Shown: in pieces, positions 36,361-47,444 of the stretch
Numbering within the stretch: the stretch's first letter is position 1
Layout: each line of letters starts with the position of its first letter
Assembly (NCBI GenBank): GCA_004352715.1
Contig: SCFE01000018.1
Coordinates: 1,041,865-1,105,864, forward strand
Source of the DNA: Hofstenia miamia
Taxonomy: Eukaryota; Xenacoelomorpha; Acoela
Direction: 5' to 3'
Length of the DNA: 64,000 bases
Position numbers and translations under genes: made by a program
The notes under the pieces: model-generated
Database searches by the model: none
The model's input: only the letters and a program-made list of their open reading frames with translations
What the model was told of the DNA's origin: nothing

Positions 36361-39300
36361 TAAGTTTCTAATATTTCTTGGGTCACAAATTAATATTAGG
36401 TCACATGCATGGATCATTGACAAATTCAAACGGTGCTGAAATAATGTACAAACCAGCAAATCACAAAAGAAATATGGTTTCTGAGGTCTAAAGTGTTATC
36501 AGCCATTAGCTTTGCACTATACATTATTGATTAAAGATATTTCTTCATATAAATTGTGATAGGTTTGTCTCAAAAGGACACAAGGCTTTTTAAGATTGAA
36601 TTTATGCATAAGCGGTTTACAACCTGGTAATTTCTTGCGCTTTTCAATTTATCCTCAATTTTGTTAATCTGTATACCTAAAAAACATGCTTCTTATTTTG
36701 ATGTTTCGAATTAAATTAACTTCTATCTACGTATGCCTTTTGAATTTCACATTATTCCAAAATATGTTTATGTACCACACAGTATTTTTTGTTTGTCTAA
36801 ATGTGATTCACTCAAATTATAAAATATGAATTATAATATAATTATAAGCATATATGTGCTTCTTCCAGTGAGTCTGATTGAGTGAAAAGTGTAGAAAAGT
36901 TTATATTGTTTGATTATTTTCAATCTTTTTTAGATTCAACAAACGTTTCCGTTGCTGACTTGTTTCATCGTGTTGAGACATCGTCAGTGATTGGAAATGG
37001 AACTCTTCACCAGTTAACCAACTACCAACAGGAATGCAGAAAGTTGGTGTTCGAGCAAAACCACGAGCAATATCTTCAGTATTTGGAGCCGCATGAATCG
37101 CTTGTTGGAAAGTATGGAAATTTGTTTCATATCCAATGCTCACTTAAATTCTCAATAGTTAAAGTCCATTTCTGGAATAAATTATATTAATAATTAAAAA
37201 TATAATTAATTTGGCACATAAATTTTTTGTTTGGGTAATTATTTTTATATATGGCTATAAAGGTCCAAACAGTAGTTAGTAGTGAGACTTATGTCCTTGC
37301 TTTGAGTTAATTTTGAAAACTGTAATGTACAGTCAACCCTCGATTATCCGCTGTCATCTGGGATCACCATATTTTCGGTGGAAGGCGAGGTCACTGATTA
37401 TTGAGATCTTGCCTTTTAAAATGGTAAAAAATTTGCATACCCAGAGGATAATTGAAGATTTACTGTGTGTTTGTTAAACTTTAGCATTTGTTCAATATTG
37501 GTTATTGGCTTATCGTAGCCCGTACATGTACAGATGATGCAAGACATGTTGCTCGCAATTAATTTAAAATATTTTTAAAATTTTTGGATTTCCATAAAGT
37601 ACACGAAAATATACGAATTAACCTGAAAATATTAATGCATGAATTTGTTACACACGTCAGCTCAAGTTAATCCATAACCAAAAAATGTGTTCATTTCGAG
37701 GAAACTGCAGATTATATATTTCCAATAAGAGATTTTTTTATTGTACTTAAATCCACTGAATTTTTTTTAACGTGAATTCCTTTGCTATTAGTAATCTAAA
37801 ATAACAGCTTTTTTTCAATACACTGATACTATTCAAATTATAAGACCGTTTTTTTCTTAAAAAGATATTTAGAATTCCATCTATTCATTTCCTTACACCT
37901 GGGAAGCTATGCCCTTATGGATTTGAACCGCCAAAAGATGCCCGTTTGTAAAGTTTTCCTCAGTTCATTATATTTGTATAATTTTAGCAAAATATACCTC
38001 AATATTGCTTTGGTGGTCTGATGATAATTTTTTCTCACTCTATTCATTAGCAAAGCCAGCGACTAAAGGTAAAAGTAACAATGAAATTGCACTTTATTTA
38101 ATTATCAACCACTAAACTTCGTCAAATTTACATTAGAGGAAATCCAATGTGACTGCCAACAAGGGCTGTTCCATTAATTGATTGTTAATTGATAATTGAC
38201 CCAGATTTTATTAATTGATAATTGATTGATTCAACTGCCAAATTGTATTGCTTGCAGTACTGACACTTCCAACTTGTATAGTTTGTTTTGTTTAAGCCAA
38301 TTCGTAATTCAGCAATACAGCGCGGAAAATTCACTCAGTCTAAATACTAAACCTAAACCAAAACCGTTTTTTGATTTCAAAATTTTTTTCAAAAAATATT
38401 TTTAGCTATCCCTATCGTTCGACATAAATGATTGATAATTCGTAATCGATTGACTCACGTAATTTAATTATCGAATAGCCCTACTGCCAACCACGTCTGT
38501 CTTGACATATGTTTATTGCTATGATACTTTTATTAATAAGAAATTTATAATTGTTAATATTTATCAATTTTAGACGAATTCGTCAATAGTTAGTATATTT
38601 TGTTTATTAAATCTATTGTTCTTTGATTTTTATAAATTATTCATGTTAACAAACATCATTATTTCGAATAATCATTAAGTTAATGCTTAATTATTTAGTA
38701 AGTCTGCAATGCTCTGAATGTTTTTGAATTTTTGCAATATTTTTTCAGGGATACCAATAAACAACTGTTTTTTTGCAGTGATTTTTTAAATACTTTTTTT
38801 TAAATTTATATAAGGAAGTTTGGAAAATAATTTCTGGATTTCGTCCATTCGTACTCTTACAACTGATTTTCTACCGAAAAATAGCAAAACTTGCGTTTTG
38901 TTTACTTGTATGAATCGAAAAATAAATGTTGATAACTTTATCAAATTCAATGTTTGCTATTATATGTTTTTAGCAAAATTTTCGTACCTTGAACTGGGTA
39001 TGTATAAAAGCAAAAAAAAACATTATTTTAAACGTTTAAAACGTTTTTTTTTAAATACACTTCTTTGCCAACCCTGGTGTTAGATTATCAATACATTGAT
39101 AAGCAAACAAAAATTCTCGTGTGTCTGAATCCACTCACATTAAAATCATTTTAAATTTATTTGAAGGAATAAAATATGATTTTGATGACGATTTAGATTT
39201 GGAATTCAAGGCTGATCGCATAATCAGCTTCCCGTTGCCAATTACCTCGGTAGTCGTAAGTGATGATAATTCTCTTATCGCAGTTGGTCAGAGTCTGGGA

Positions 39301-42300
39301 CAGATAGTAGTCTATGACAAGTATCTTGGTATGATCTTTAAATTATGGTGTAAATATTAGAAATCTAAATCCAAATATTTAATGACACTTATCAAGAGTT
39401 TCTCAAAATGCAGTTCCAAATCAGACAGTGAAATAAGATTTTTACCTCATTACAAATCCAAAGGATTAAGCTATGATGTCTGAATGGTTAATCGAGTTTA
39501 ATAAAATATTGTATTTACTTTTGATAAAAAATTATCTTTCTAAGGATCTCATAATTTTATTCTGCATTTTTATTCGCTTTTTCACTAAGTGTGCACTAAA
39601 GCAGGGAGTGCTGAGTAACTTCAACAAAATACTTCGTTTAAATAAAAAGATTGTTAAAAGTGAAAAGTGAAATCTTTTGGAAATTTATGGGTTTGCTGGC
39701 ACTGGCGATCATAGGTTAATTTCTTTGGAAACTGATTTTTCTTTGCCATATTTATCTCATCCTCGTTCTATTGTCAAATTATATCCTATTCATTGCCCAT
39801 CAGTCATTTGGTTGTTGTATGACTATCCCATGCGTCTGCTATGATGTGCCTCTTGACTTTGAAACTTGTTTCGAAGAAACAATTAAAATATTCATTTGAA
39901 ACATTTCAATCTTGGTAAGTAGTTATTTTCACTTTTTTGTTAGCGTTGTTTGGCATTTTCCATTCAAATTTCAGTAAATTTGAAATTGGTCAGTCTGCTA
40001 CGCCAATTTTTTTTCAGTAATGTTATTTTTTCGGTTGCCGAAATAATATAGAAGTGCGTTTCCGATGAAATGAAAATTTCTAAACAAAGTTGGAGAGGAT
40101 AACATGTGTGAGTTGCCCGAAATTACCGGAAACAGAAATTTACACATGAAATTTCCGATAATAGCAACTTACACATAAAATTGCGAAAAATCATTTTATG
40201 TACATATGGGAATCCCACACTGTTTCCCTCGAAAGTTAGCGCAAAACTACCTTCTTATTGCTCCATACAAAAATAACTTAACCATTTCCTTGAAAAATAT
40301 TTTGACCTATGACGAGTGTCAGTGCTCTTACAACGAATTATGCTTGCCAAAGACAAGATCAAAAGTAAAAGAAGCTAAAGGAAACTATTAAAGGATTTGA
40401 TTATTTTTACTTGGATTTGATGAAATATATCACATATCACGCAATAAATTTCACACAATTCTACTGGGAAAACTTTGTGGATCTATGAGGCATCAAACGT
40501 ATTTGCTTTCATTCACACAGTTACAAGTATGTCCCACAGCTACTATTGTCAATACTTTCGAAATAAACTGAATTTAGAGTTGTCAGTGCATGTGATAACT
40601 TTAGATTATTTAAGCAGGCGTCTCACTATTAGTCAAAATGGATAGTGTATTATATTGCTGCGCCATAGGCGAGTAAAGGGGGTTGATTTAGGAGCTAAGC
40701 CCTCTCATTCAAAGTAAATATTTGATAAAGCCACTCAAGGAAAGAACAACCCCAATAAATAATGAAGGCCATTTTAAATTTAGCCCCTCTAAATCTTAAA
40801 ACCTGTATTCGTCTCTGTCCTGTGTATGTCTCACGATTGAGAAAAATTATTACTAACAACCATTTGCATAGCCGTCAAGGTAATTTTGTTCAGAGAAAAT
40901 CAAATAATGTTTGATATTTTAATTGACGTAAAATTAGAGAAATTCCGTGGTTTGTCCACGCAATTAGCGATTATTTACGCTAAAACAAAAGGGAATTCTA
41001 AGCAAAATCAATTAGATTTCATAAAAAGGGGATAGTGTAACTTAAAAGGTACTGTACACAATTACAGGCAGTTCCCTGTCATAGAAGTGGACAGCAGAAT
41101 GGCACCGAATCCAGAAAAAGCATGCGTGAGAAGTGTTATTACTACACTAACGAAGCTTTGAGTAAAACATCGATTTCATTAAATCAAGGCATTGTGATGT
41201 GGTGAATCAAATTTAATGATATCTTGCAAGCTATTATTGTTAATACTAATTAAATACATGTTTGTTCAACAAGTGTGACTTATTTTTTGGTCCACGCTTA
41301 TTGAATATGGACAGGCAGAAAACTTCGAGAATGTTAACTTTGCGATATATAAAGATTTCTAGTGAAATTCATGTGATTAGAACTTTTAGCAATGACATTA
41401 TTAGGCATAGTCACTAATCTTTTACGGGCGAGTAGTTCTTTAACTGCAATTACATCAATGTCTTTCCTGCCTCCCTGCCTTTTTGAATCGGACGAGTCGG
41501 GTGTTATCGAGAACGGACTACTAGTATGTTCTAAAGACGGTTCATGTTCATTGGTACGATTCAGAACAGCTTATTCGGAAGATCCTCTGGAATTTCAATT
41601 GCAGTAAGTTTTCCAAGCATGGTAATATGAATTTTGAGAAAAATGGAGGTTTTGTGAAAAAAGTGATTGTCTCTTTGTAGGATTATCATTTCGTTTCCTT
41701 GTTAACATGATACTTATAGAAAAAATTTTGGTGTTCGATATAATTTATTTAAAACATTGGTTCGGCTGTAACAAGTAATCCCAAGACTCGAACTTCTTCA
41801 TCATATCAAGTATAATGAAAGTCCATTTTAGTTTTATTTTCAGCGATTTTTAATAAAATAGGAGATAATGTAATAAGGAATGTAATATTATAAGGTGCTA
41901 AAGTTACTAGCACAACGGAATGCCCAAAGCGCACACCAAATTCCACAGCCAAGTAGTTCCTGAGATCTTAGAAAACCCACACAAACACACTGCTGTGCTT
42001 TATTATATGAAGCGATGACCAAATCCGCATTTCACTTATTCTAATGTATGTAGACAACCTTAACATTCGACTTAGTTGAAATGTGTAATTTTAATTTATT
42101 GCTTTGAAAATTTAATATACATCTATGATCTCATATAGACACTGGTTTTGCCCACAACCCATCCTGAACAAGAATATATTGCTACATGCATACGTGAGAT
42201 CCATAGAAAATAATGATTTGTATATGATTGAGCATGGAATGAATTTCTTAAAAATTATTACCCACTTTCTGGTGACCTGCTATACGTTTAACAGTTAGAC

Positions 42301-45277
42301 TAACTAAATGATGTTCTGTTAAAAACATCCAGGGTAGTTAACAGATAGATTTTCTTTGCTATACTATCAAATTTCTTGTTCATATATACACATACGATAC
42401 AACAAATAATTAGTACTCAACTTATGTTAATCATATTATTATCCCTTTTTCTGATATTTACACCAGCATCTTGACGAAAAGTTAAAGTTGACTTAAAGTA
42501 TTTGACATAATTAAATAATTTTCATAAGTTAAAAAACGTTGTTAATTTGACGATGCATCATCACACTCATCACATTGATGTTTGCATGCGACTGAGGTTT
42601 CCAAAACAACGGAAACACTTTTTTATTTTTTTCAAATATTTGTTTTTTTATAAAACGTGAGCATTCGCACGATTTTTATGTTAAATGCTTTTAAGTTCAC
42701 GTTTACATTTTTCAATTTTATTTTGAAGTAATTTATAATTTCTTTCGATGCACGGTAAATTCAAATAGATGTTTTCTGGGAACGATTTTTCTAATTAAAC
42801 AAAGATTTTATCAATTTTATCCTTTAAAATTTATGCGGATAACCATTTTTCTGATTGGTAATTATTTTATTTAGTGCTGTATTTAAATTTATATAATTCA
42901 ATTATGGTATATAGGCTTGGTCCATACTATAAGACTCTTATTGTAGACCTCAAGATAAAATAAACACCATAAAAATGTGAATTAACCAAGCCTATGTAAC
43001 AATATCTAATAATAAAAACTTAATAAAAACAGGTGAAATAGTTACCATTCTTACAAAAATTGCTATGCCCATATACTTTTAAGGATTACATACCTTAAAC
43101 TTCTTATTGTAGTCCTGAACACAAAATTCCTAGAACTTGAAACCTCATCTGCGTTAGATGTTTCAAATGTTGCAAATTTCGGTATACATTTATATATATA
43201 TATATAGTGGCGTCGCGTCTTTAAGGGCCCATGGGGCCCATTAAAGAATCTTAAAAATATATCTCAAGCTCTAAATATTTGAAGAAAATACAAATTTCCA
43301 CATTTTGATGTGATTGAATATTCCGCTTAATATACTGTATAATTAAAGTTACATATTAATTAAAAAACTGCTACGGACGTCTCAAGCATAATATTTATCT
43401 AGAAACGACGAAGCGACATTTAATATTGTTATTTTGAATTGCTACGTATTCGCTTAATAGCCAATCAACAAATAATATTGTTTTTCGTGGCGCCTTTAGC
43501 GATGGGCCCTTTGCGAAATATTATTGGCTAACAAATAATCCTACATTCAAAACTGCGCGTTTTGTTTATGCTACACTCAGGGGCGGATCATGGACTTTTA
43601 TATTTAGATGTCTATGGTCGGATACAGAATTTTTGTTAGAGTGGGCCCAATATAGAATAAAATGCTAAGTGTATAATCGGGTACTAGGGCTAGAGAGGGC
43701 ACAAAGTATTCAATTTTAAAATATGTCACTATACCCGGACTTCAACACCATTTACTGATCCAAAACTCGCAGTATAACATTTGTGCAATTTTTCAAGTCT
43801 CAGCACAATTTTTTCAAATTTTAAATTACTCATGTGCTTTTATTATATTTAGTGCATTATGTACTACAAAATATACCGATTTTTTAGATTTTTAATCTAA
43901 TGGAATATGAATGTGTGCTTAGTCTTAAATTCAATCAATATTGTTCGATATGTTTATAAAATTCAAGAAAATCAATCAATTCAAAAATGTAAAATTTTTC
44001 TAGATTCAATAAATTCTAAAATTTAAAAAATGTGCAGAGCCTTGCTATGTTACACAAATTTTTTTTCAAATTTTGGAGTAGGTGCATGGTAATATATCCG
44101 TGCACAGTGTTGAAAGTGAATACAAAAAATGTGACCATCCCTATAGAGTATGGTCAAATGGAGTGAATAGAATTGGTAGACAAGGAGACAATTTTATTTA
44201 ATTATTACTTATACTATGCTTAATATTTTACATTATTGCGTATAAATTTATCACTATCGGTTTATGTGCTCATCTAATTTCATTAGTATTTTTTAAAAGT
44301 AAAATTATTAAGAATTTGAAGCTAAAATTAAAATATCCCACAGAAAAGAAAGGAATATTGATTAAAAGAGTCAATAAATTTCCAAAAGTAAATATTAATA
44401 TATACATGTCTATAAGATATATTTTCAAGAATATTAAAAAATATTAAATATAAGAAATATATATATGAGTTCGTGAATTAAAAAACGAAATATATATTTT
44501 TGTTTGTTAAATAGTAACACCACTGAGAGAACAGTTAACCAGATTGATACAACGTAATGAGTTTGAAGAAGATATTGAAGAGAATCAAATCAATTCTTGT
44601 GATGAAAATGAAGTAATAAAATATATAGTAATATCACGTGTGTACCTATTCTCCCCATTCAAAAGTGTGGATAGGAATACTTTTAAAATTTAAAAAGAAA
44701 TTACTGAAAACTAAATATTCTTATTTTTATTGAAATGTAATCTCAGGAACTATAGGACACATTGTAGTGTAAATGTTGGATGAAATTCATTTTACAAATA
44801 CCAGATCTTTAAAACAGCCTTGAAAGCTGTTCCCATTCAACCCATTTGATTGTATTAGGGAAGTTTCGTTTGTAATTTTTGTTGCAAAATTTTAATGAAT
44901 TTCTGTGAACAACCCCAGAATTACAGCTAAATTTTCACTGTGATTTTTGCTTGTAAATGCTTAAAAATCGAATTATGGATATTACTATTAATTGAGACGA
45001 TTTGTGATGTTAACAATACTTGAACCCACCATAACTGAATGTCAATGATTGAAATTTATAGGACAAAGCATGGCCCACTGAAGTAGGCATGTAGAAAATG
45101 AAAATTTACATTTTTTATAACCATAACCATTGAGATATTGATTTCACATTGCAAAATCAACATAGGTGTACACAAAATAATGTTAAATTAACATAAAATT
45201 GGCGTTGTATTTAAGAATATTTTATGTAAATTTTGTATCAGGTGGCTCCTGGTTGAAAACTTTCCACGCTACGCCAC

Positions 45278-45315
<38 letters not shown>

Positions 45316-46543
45316 CAGGCCTATGTATAAACTTTAATCAATAGTTTTAATTATTATTTTAGGAAAGATGAATCAATATCGTTTGTTAGCTCTATTCCAG
45401 GAATGCCAAATGTAACTGTGGTACTCACTTCAGAAATCGATATTGCGTTGTACGATACTCTTAAAGGCAAAATCATCTGCAGATTAAAACTTCCTGAAGG
45501 TTTTCATCTAGACGACCATTATAAACCATGTCTTCAAGCACTTTCTAATGGAAGTCATATAGTTTTTAAAGGTATTGTTGTATGTGCTAAATGCCTAAAC
45601 GTTTTTTCATCTATATATCGAATTAATTTTAATTCAATAATTTGAAAAATTTAAATTGAAAATGTGTCTTTTGCAATTTTCCGGTCGACAAAAATAGTAT
45701 CCCAACTGATACTTCTTTATTTTCATGCCGGTCGACCTGCGCGATTTGTAGGTATATCAACCTCACCGGTATACAACCTGTGGGAAATATATCCTAATTT
45801 ATAAAACTGAGAACAATAATTCATTCCATTGCGTGACTTTTTAGAGTCGCGTGGTTGTGAGTAATAATCCGCCCTCCAATTGAAAAATGGCGCTTTGAAT
45901 CTGCTTGTACCGGTTCAAATATCTCGAACTAACCCGACCCAACCACCAGCTCGAACCATACCGGTGCCAGCCATAGTTACAATAAACTACTTACTATTAT
46001 CTCGGGGAGGAGGTGGAATAGCTACGCCCCTGATTTCAAAATACCTATACATTACTGCACTCACCTCACATCTACGTGAATATTTTATATTGTGTAATAC
46101 ATAAAGATATTATTACTATATTTTAGGCAGTATGTCACATACACATGGAAATGCAATCGGCTTTCAATTACACGCATAATTTTAATGAACTCAAATTGAA
46201 TTTTATAACCATTTTAAATAAACAAATCAGATTCAGGTGTTCAACTTTTTTTATGTAACTTAAAGTGTTTATTTATCTAGAGGAAACCTCTTTAAAATTA
46301 TAATTTAAAAAAAATAAAAATAGTTTTTGAATGACATTACAATTCGATGTATTCGTAGAATTTGTAATTTTTTATTTAGCAATTTCATCAGATGAAGATG
46401 TACAGAGCCAGAAGTTTTTGGCGTTTCCAACTCGATCATTTTTCTCGCTTGACTCATACGCGAAATTTGCGTCTGTTGCTTTGCCATTTACTAAATATAC
46501 TTCTTTGGAAAACACCATTCAGTCTTATTTGAATGACCGGTAG
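30493..46543 (+). CDS. WDR93: WDR93-like protein, multi-exon gene (gene-level span)
   Basis: WDR93 is a WD-repeat protein of motile cilia and sperm flagella. I assembled 12 coding exons by eye from GT-AG boundaries and reading phase, about 607 codons against roughly 690 in vertebrates. Recognition rests on the N-terminal block LPQPYRMIDKI, then GLFVGLNSGFVLIN, then DELG/ICRLFIY across a junction, then YIEVYRSLKDTWLKEF. A beta-propeller-like half follows: VAVGQ-type IAVGQSLGQIVVYDKYLG, then LLVCSKDGSCSLV. Phases agree at every junction except exon 8 (phase 2) to exon 9 (phase 1), where at least one small exon is unresolved; a candidate 18-bp exon at 38051-38068 does not fix it alone. An acceptor-like TTTAG lies 10 nt before the ATG. 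Introns carry MITEs. Gene identity is from memory of the family, without alignment. Confidence 0.7.
30885..32520. repeat. Inverted pair of a 100-bp repeat inside WDR93 intron 1
   Basis: The copy at about 30890-30985 (GGGTTTTGTCCCGGAGCAAA, later AAATGCTCT) is found in reverse orientation at about 32395-32516 (reads GGGCTTTTGCCCTAGAGCAA on the minus strand, later AAATGCTCT). The copies are diverged, and I estimate about two-thirds identity. Confidence 0.55.
31195..31433. mobile_element. hAT-like MITE, 239 bp, in WDR93 intron 1
   Basis: The left end CAGGGGCGCACGCA and the reverse complement of the right end CAGTGGCGCATGCA match at 12 of 14 positions. The following GGGGTGGGACAT/GGTGGAATGT continues the similarity. 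No 8-bp target duplication was recognised. Confidence 0.65.
32769..32964 (+). CDS. WDR93: WDR93-like exon 2
   Basis: Acceptor TTTTTTATTAG; donor GTAATT at 32965; phase 0 in, phase 1 out. It encodes ELSDCECMCLAEDGLFVGLN and ends TLDELG, a first propeller blade. Confidence 0.85.
33796..33857 (+). CDS. WDR93: WDR93-like exon 3 (62 bp)
   Basis: Acceptor AACATTTAG, donor GTAAGA at 33858; phase 1 in, phase 0 out. Joined to exon 2 it reads DELGICRLFIY and ends IIKTLNE. The match to the WDR93 order of motifs supports this small exon. Confidence 0.8.
33900..33975 (+). CDS. WDR93: WDR93-like exon 4 (76 bp)
   Basis: Separated from exon 3 by only 42 bp. It encodes EPNSKIMISNAWVSDDAMAF and VQIEG; donor GTCAGT at 33976, phase 1 out. 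A competing AG nine bases upstream would bring in a stop codon. Confidence 0.8.
34271..34362 (+). CDS. WDR93: WDR93-like exon 5
   Basis: Acceptor CTTTTAAG, donor GTAAGT at 34363; phase 1 in, phase 0 out. It encodes NTGTYIEVYRSLKDTWLKEF, which resembles the conserved VY-L-K--WL-E segment of WDR93. Confidence 0.85.
34971..35078 (+). CDS. WDR93: WDR93-like exon 6
   Basis: Acceptor GTTATTTTAG; 36 codons rich in Q, S and E (a linker); phase 0 both sides. The donor GTTCTT is weak, so the end is less certain. Confidence 0.65.
35658..35754 (+). CDS. WDR93: WDR93-like exon 7
   Basis: Acceptor AATATTTAG, donor GTAAGT at 35755; phase 0 in, phase 1 out. Encodes a Ser/Met/Pro-rich linker with KPTPSMRMRPPSVQS. 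Confidence 0.75.
36222..36358. repeat. (AT)n with assembly gap in WDR93 intron 7
   Basis: AT repeats on both sides of Ns (36250-36315). Confidence 0.9.
36934..37111 (+). CDS. WDR93: WDR93-like exon 8
   Basis: Acceptor CTTTTTTAG; phase 1 in. Encodes VADLFHRVETSSVIGNGTLH and on to EPHESLVGK. The best donor is GTATGG at 37112, leaving phase 2, which does not fit exon 9. Confidence 0.75.
37330..37465. mobile_element. Tigger/pogo-type MITE, 136 bp, in WDR93 intron
   Basis: The left end CAGTCAACCCTCGATTATCC and the reverse complement of the right end (CAGTAAATCTTCAATTATCC) agree at about 20 of 25 positions. The left end follows TA. The CAGT..ACCCTCGATTATCCG terminus is characteristic of Tigger/pogo mariner relatives. 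The right TA is mutated to TG. Confidence 0.75.
38051..38068 (+). other. Candidate 18-bp microexon of WDR93-like gene
   Basis: CAAAGCCAGCGACTAAAG sits between a good acceptor (TATTCATTAG) and donor (GTAAAA). In phase 1 it joins exon 9 as KPATKGIKYDF. Exon 8 leaves phase 2, so the exon is only possible with another unseen exon or a different exon 8 donor. Confidence 0.3.
38161..38483. mobile_element. hAT-type MITE, 323 bp, in WDR93 intron
   Basis: The termini AAGGGCTGTTCC (left) and TAGGGCTATTCG (reverse complement of right) are imperfect inverted repeats. The element is flanked by a perfect 8-bp duplication CTGCCAAC (38153-38160 and 38484-38491), the hallmark of hAT insertion. The interior is rich in ATTAATTGATTA-type palindromes. 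No coding capacity. Confidence 0.9.
39167..39328 (+). CDS. WDR93: WDR93-like exon 9
   Basis: Acceptor TTATTTGAAG, donor GTATGA at 39329; phase 1 in and out. Encodes an acidic stretch and then SFPLPITSVVVSDDNSLIAV and GQIVVYDKYLG, a clear WD-type blade. Confidence 0.85.
41390..41603 (+). CDS. WDR93: WDR93-like exon 10
   Basis: Acceptor AGAACTTTTAG, donor GTAAGT at 41604; phase 1 in, phase 2 out. Encodes MTLLGIVTNLLRASSSL and later ENGLLVCSKDGSCSLVRF, the next propeller blade. Confidence 0.85.
42910..42998. mobile_element. Small putative MITE with ATAGGCTTGGT ends
   Basis: ATAGGCTTGGT near 42912 is mirrored by ACCAAGCCTAT near 42985. The 85-bp unit lies in intron 10 of the WDR93-like gene. 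No clear target duplication beyond possible TA. Confidence 0.45.
43205..45286. mobile_element. Possible non-autonomous hAT-like element inserted in (TA)n, about 2.1 kb
   Basis: The left end AGTGGCGTCGCGT (43205) and the reverse complement of the right end, CAGTGGCGTAGCGTGG (to about 45284), are near-identical terminal repeats. Both sides abut (TA)n, so an 8-bp TATATATA duplication would be invisible. No transposase frame is present. A second terminus-like CAGGGGCGGATC at 43577 suggests a nested element. It lies in intron 10 of the WDR93-like gene. Confidence 0.5.
45287..45313. repeat. (AT)n microsatellite
   Basis: AT run directly right of the putative hAT-like terminus. A similar run at 43188-43204 borders the left end. 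Confidence 0.9.
45363..45571 (+). CDS. WDR93: WDR93-like exon 11
   Basis: Acceptor TATTTTAG, donor GTATTG at 45572; phase 2 in, phase 1 out. Joined to exon 10 it reads FQLQKDESISFVSSIPG, then TSEIDIALYDTLKGKIICRL, another WD-like blade. Confidence 0.85.
45680..46035. other. CpG-rich pocket with hAT-like terminus, WDR93 intron 11
   Basis: Unusually rich in CpG for this window, with two CCGGTCGAC sites (45681 and 45729 area). It ends TAGCTACGCCCCTGA near 46020-46034, which in reverse (CAGGGGCGTAGCTA) looks like a hAT terminus. I did not find the matching left end. Confidence 0.35.
46380..46543 (+). CDS. WDR93: WDR93-like terminal exon 12
   Basis: Acceptor TTTTTTATTTAG; phase 1 in; encodes SSDEDVQSQKFLAFPTRSFF to NTIQSYLNDR and ends at TAG (46541-46543). 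No canonical AATAAA was seen nearby. Confidence 0.8.
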
Positions 46544-46842
46544 TTATGTTTAACTAATTAGAAACTTGTTAATAGAGTTAAGGCCTTGATTTAAGCATTT
46601 GAAAAATTTTTTATATGCTGATGCTCTTATGGCTAAGAATTTATTAAGAACATTTGAAAATCAATTTCAAACTATTCTTTCCATTGAAGCCATCATCTAT
46701 ATTCCTCTTAAACGAAGGCTTCATTAACGTCTACCTTTATTCTTTTCATTCTGTCCATTTTTTCGACAATATCAGTTCTCTCATAAAATTATTTGTAAAT
46801 CCATGTGGCAGTTCTATTTACAATCGAGTTTCAACACATTAA

Positions 46843-47438
46843 CCCTATTCCAGTCGGAGATTTTTTATAACTTTTTTTAGACCCCATTACACAACTAAAT
46901 TTTTCGACACAGTGTACAAAATTTATCTATAACCAATCCCTGAAAATGTTGAGTCAAAAGGACCTGTACTTTTTCCTCTAAGCATTTTCCGGAGGTCTAT
47001 TGGCAAAATTTCAGTTAAAAACGGTAAAACACCTAGTTTTTTTAGGCTATAGCACAATATTTTTGTCTCTATAAGCTTTGAGACCTGGGTTTTCCAATGT
47101 ATTATGTCTAAGGTAACACAAATCAATGAAAAAAACAAATGTGGAAAAAAGTCTATTTTACAACCCGCGATGACGTCATATTTTCAAATAATGCTCAAAA
47201 TCTCTTCAAATTTTAACCAAATGATGTTTGAAACTAATTATGTTATAAGTACCCAATATACATAAAAAATATGCATAAGATGCTTTTTATGCAATTTTTG
47301 TTGCAAAAATGCTAAAATCGGCTATGTTGACATAAGTTTTATTGAATTTCGTTAAGAAATGAGCATTCTAGACAGGGGGGGTGCAAATTTGCCCCCAACT
47401 GTTTAACGTACATAAAAAAGCCCAACTGGAATATAGGG
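46843..47438. mobile_element. piggyBac-type MITE, 596 bp
   Basis: Bounded by TTAA on both sides (46839-46842 and 47439-47442), the obligate piggyBac target. The left end CCCTATTCCAGTCGG matches the reverse complement of the right end CCCTATATTCCAGTTGG with a 2-bp indel. Interior non-coding, with a G-run near 47372-47380. It lies 300 bp beyond the WDR93-like stop. Confidence 0.82.
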
Positions 47439-47444
47439 TTAAGT

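Noticed and set aside
37914-37960. tRNA-like B-box on the minus strand (GGTTCAAATCC)
   Set aside because: No matching acceptor stem, A-box or anticodon arm at the required distance.
40206-40391. 61-residue frame in WDR93 intron 9
   Set aside because: Exon 9 joins exon 10 directly in phase, and no splice sites place this frame between them.
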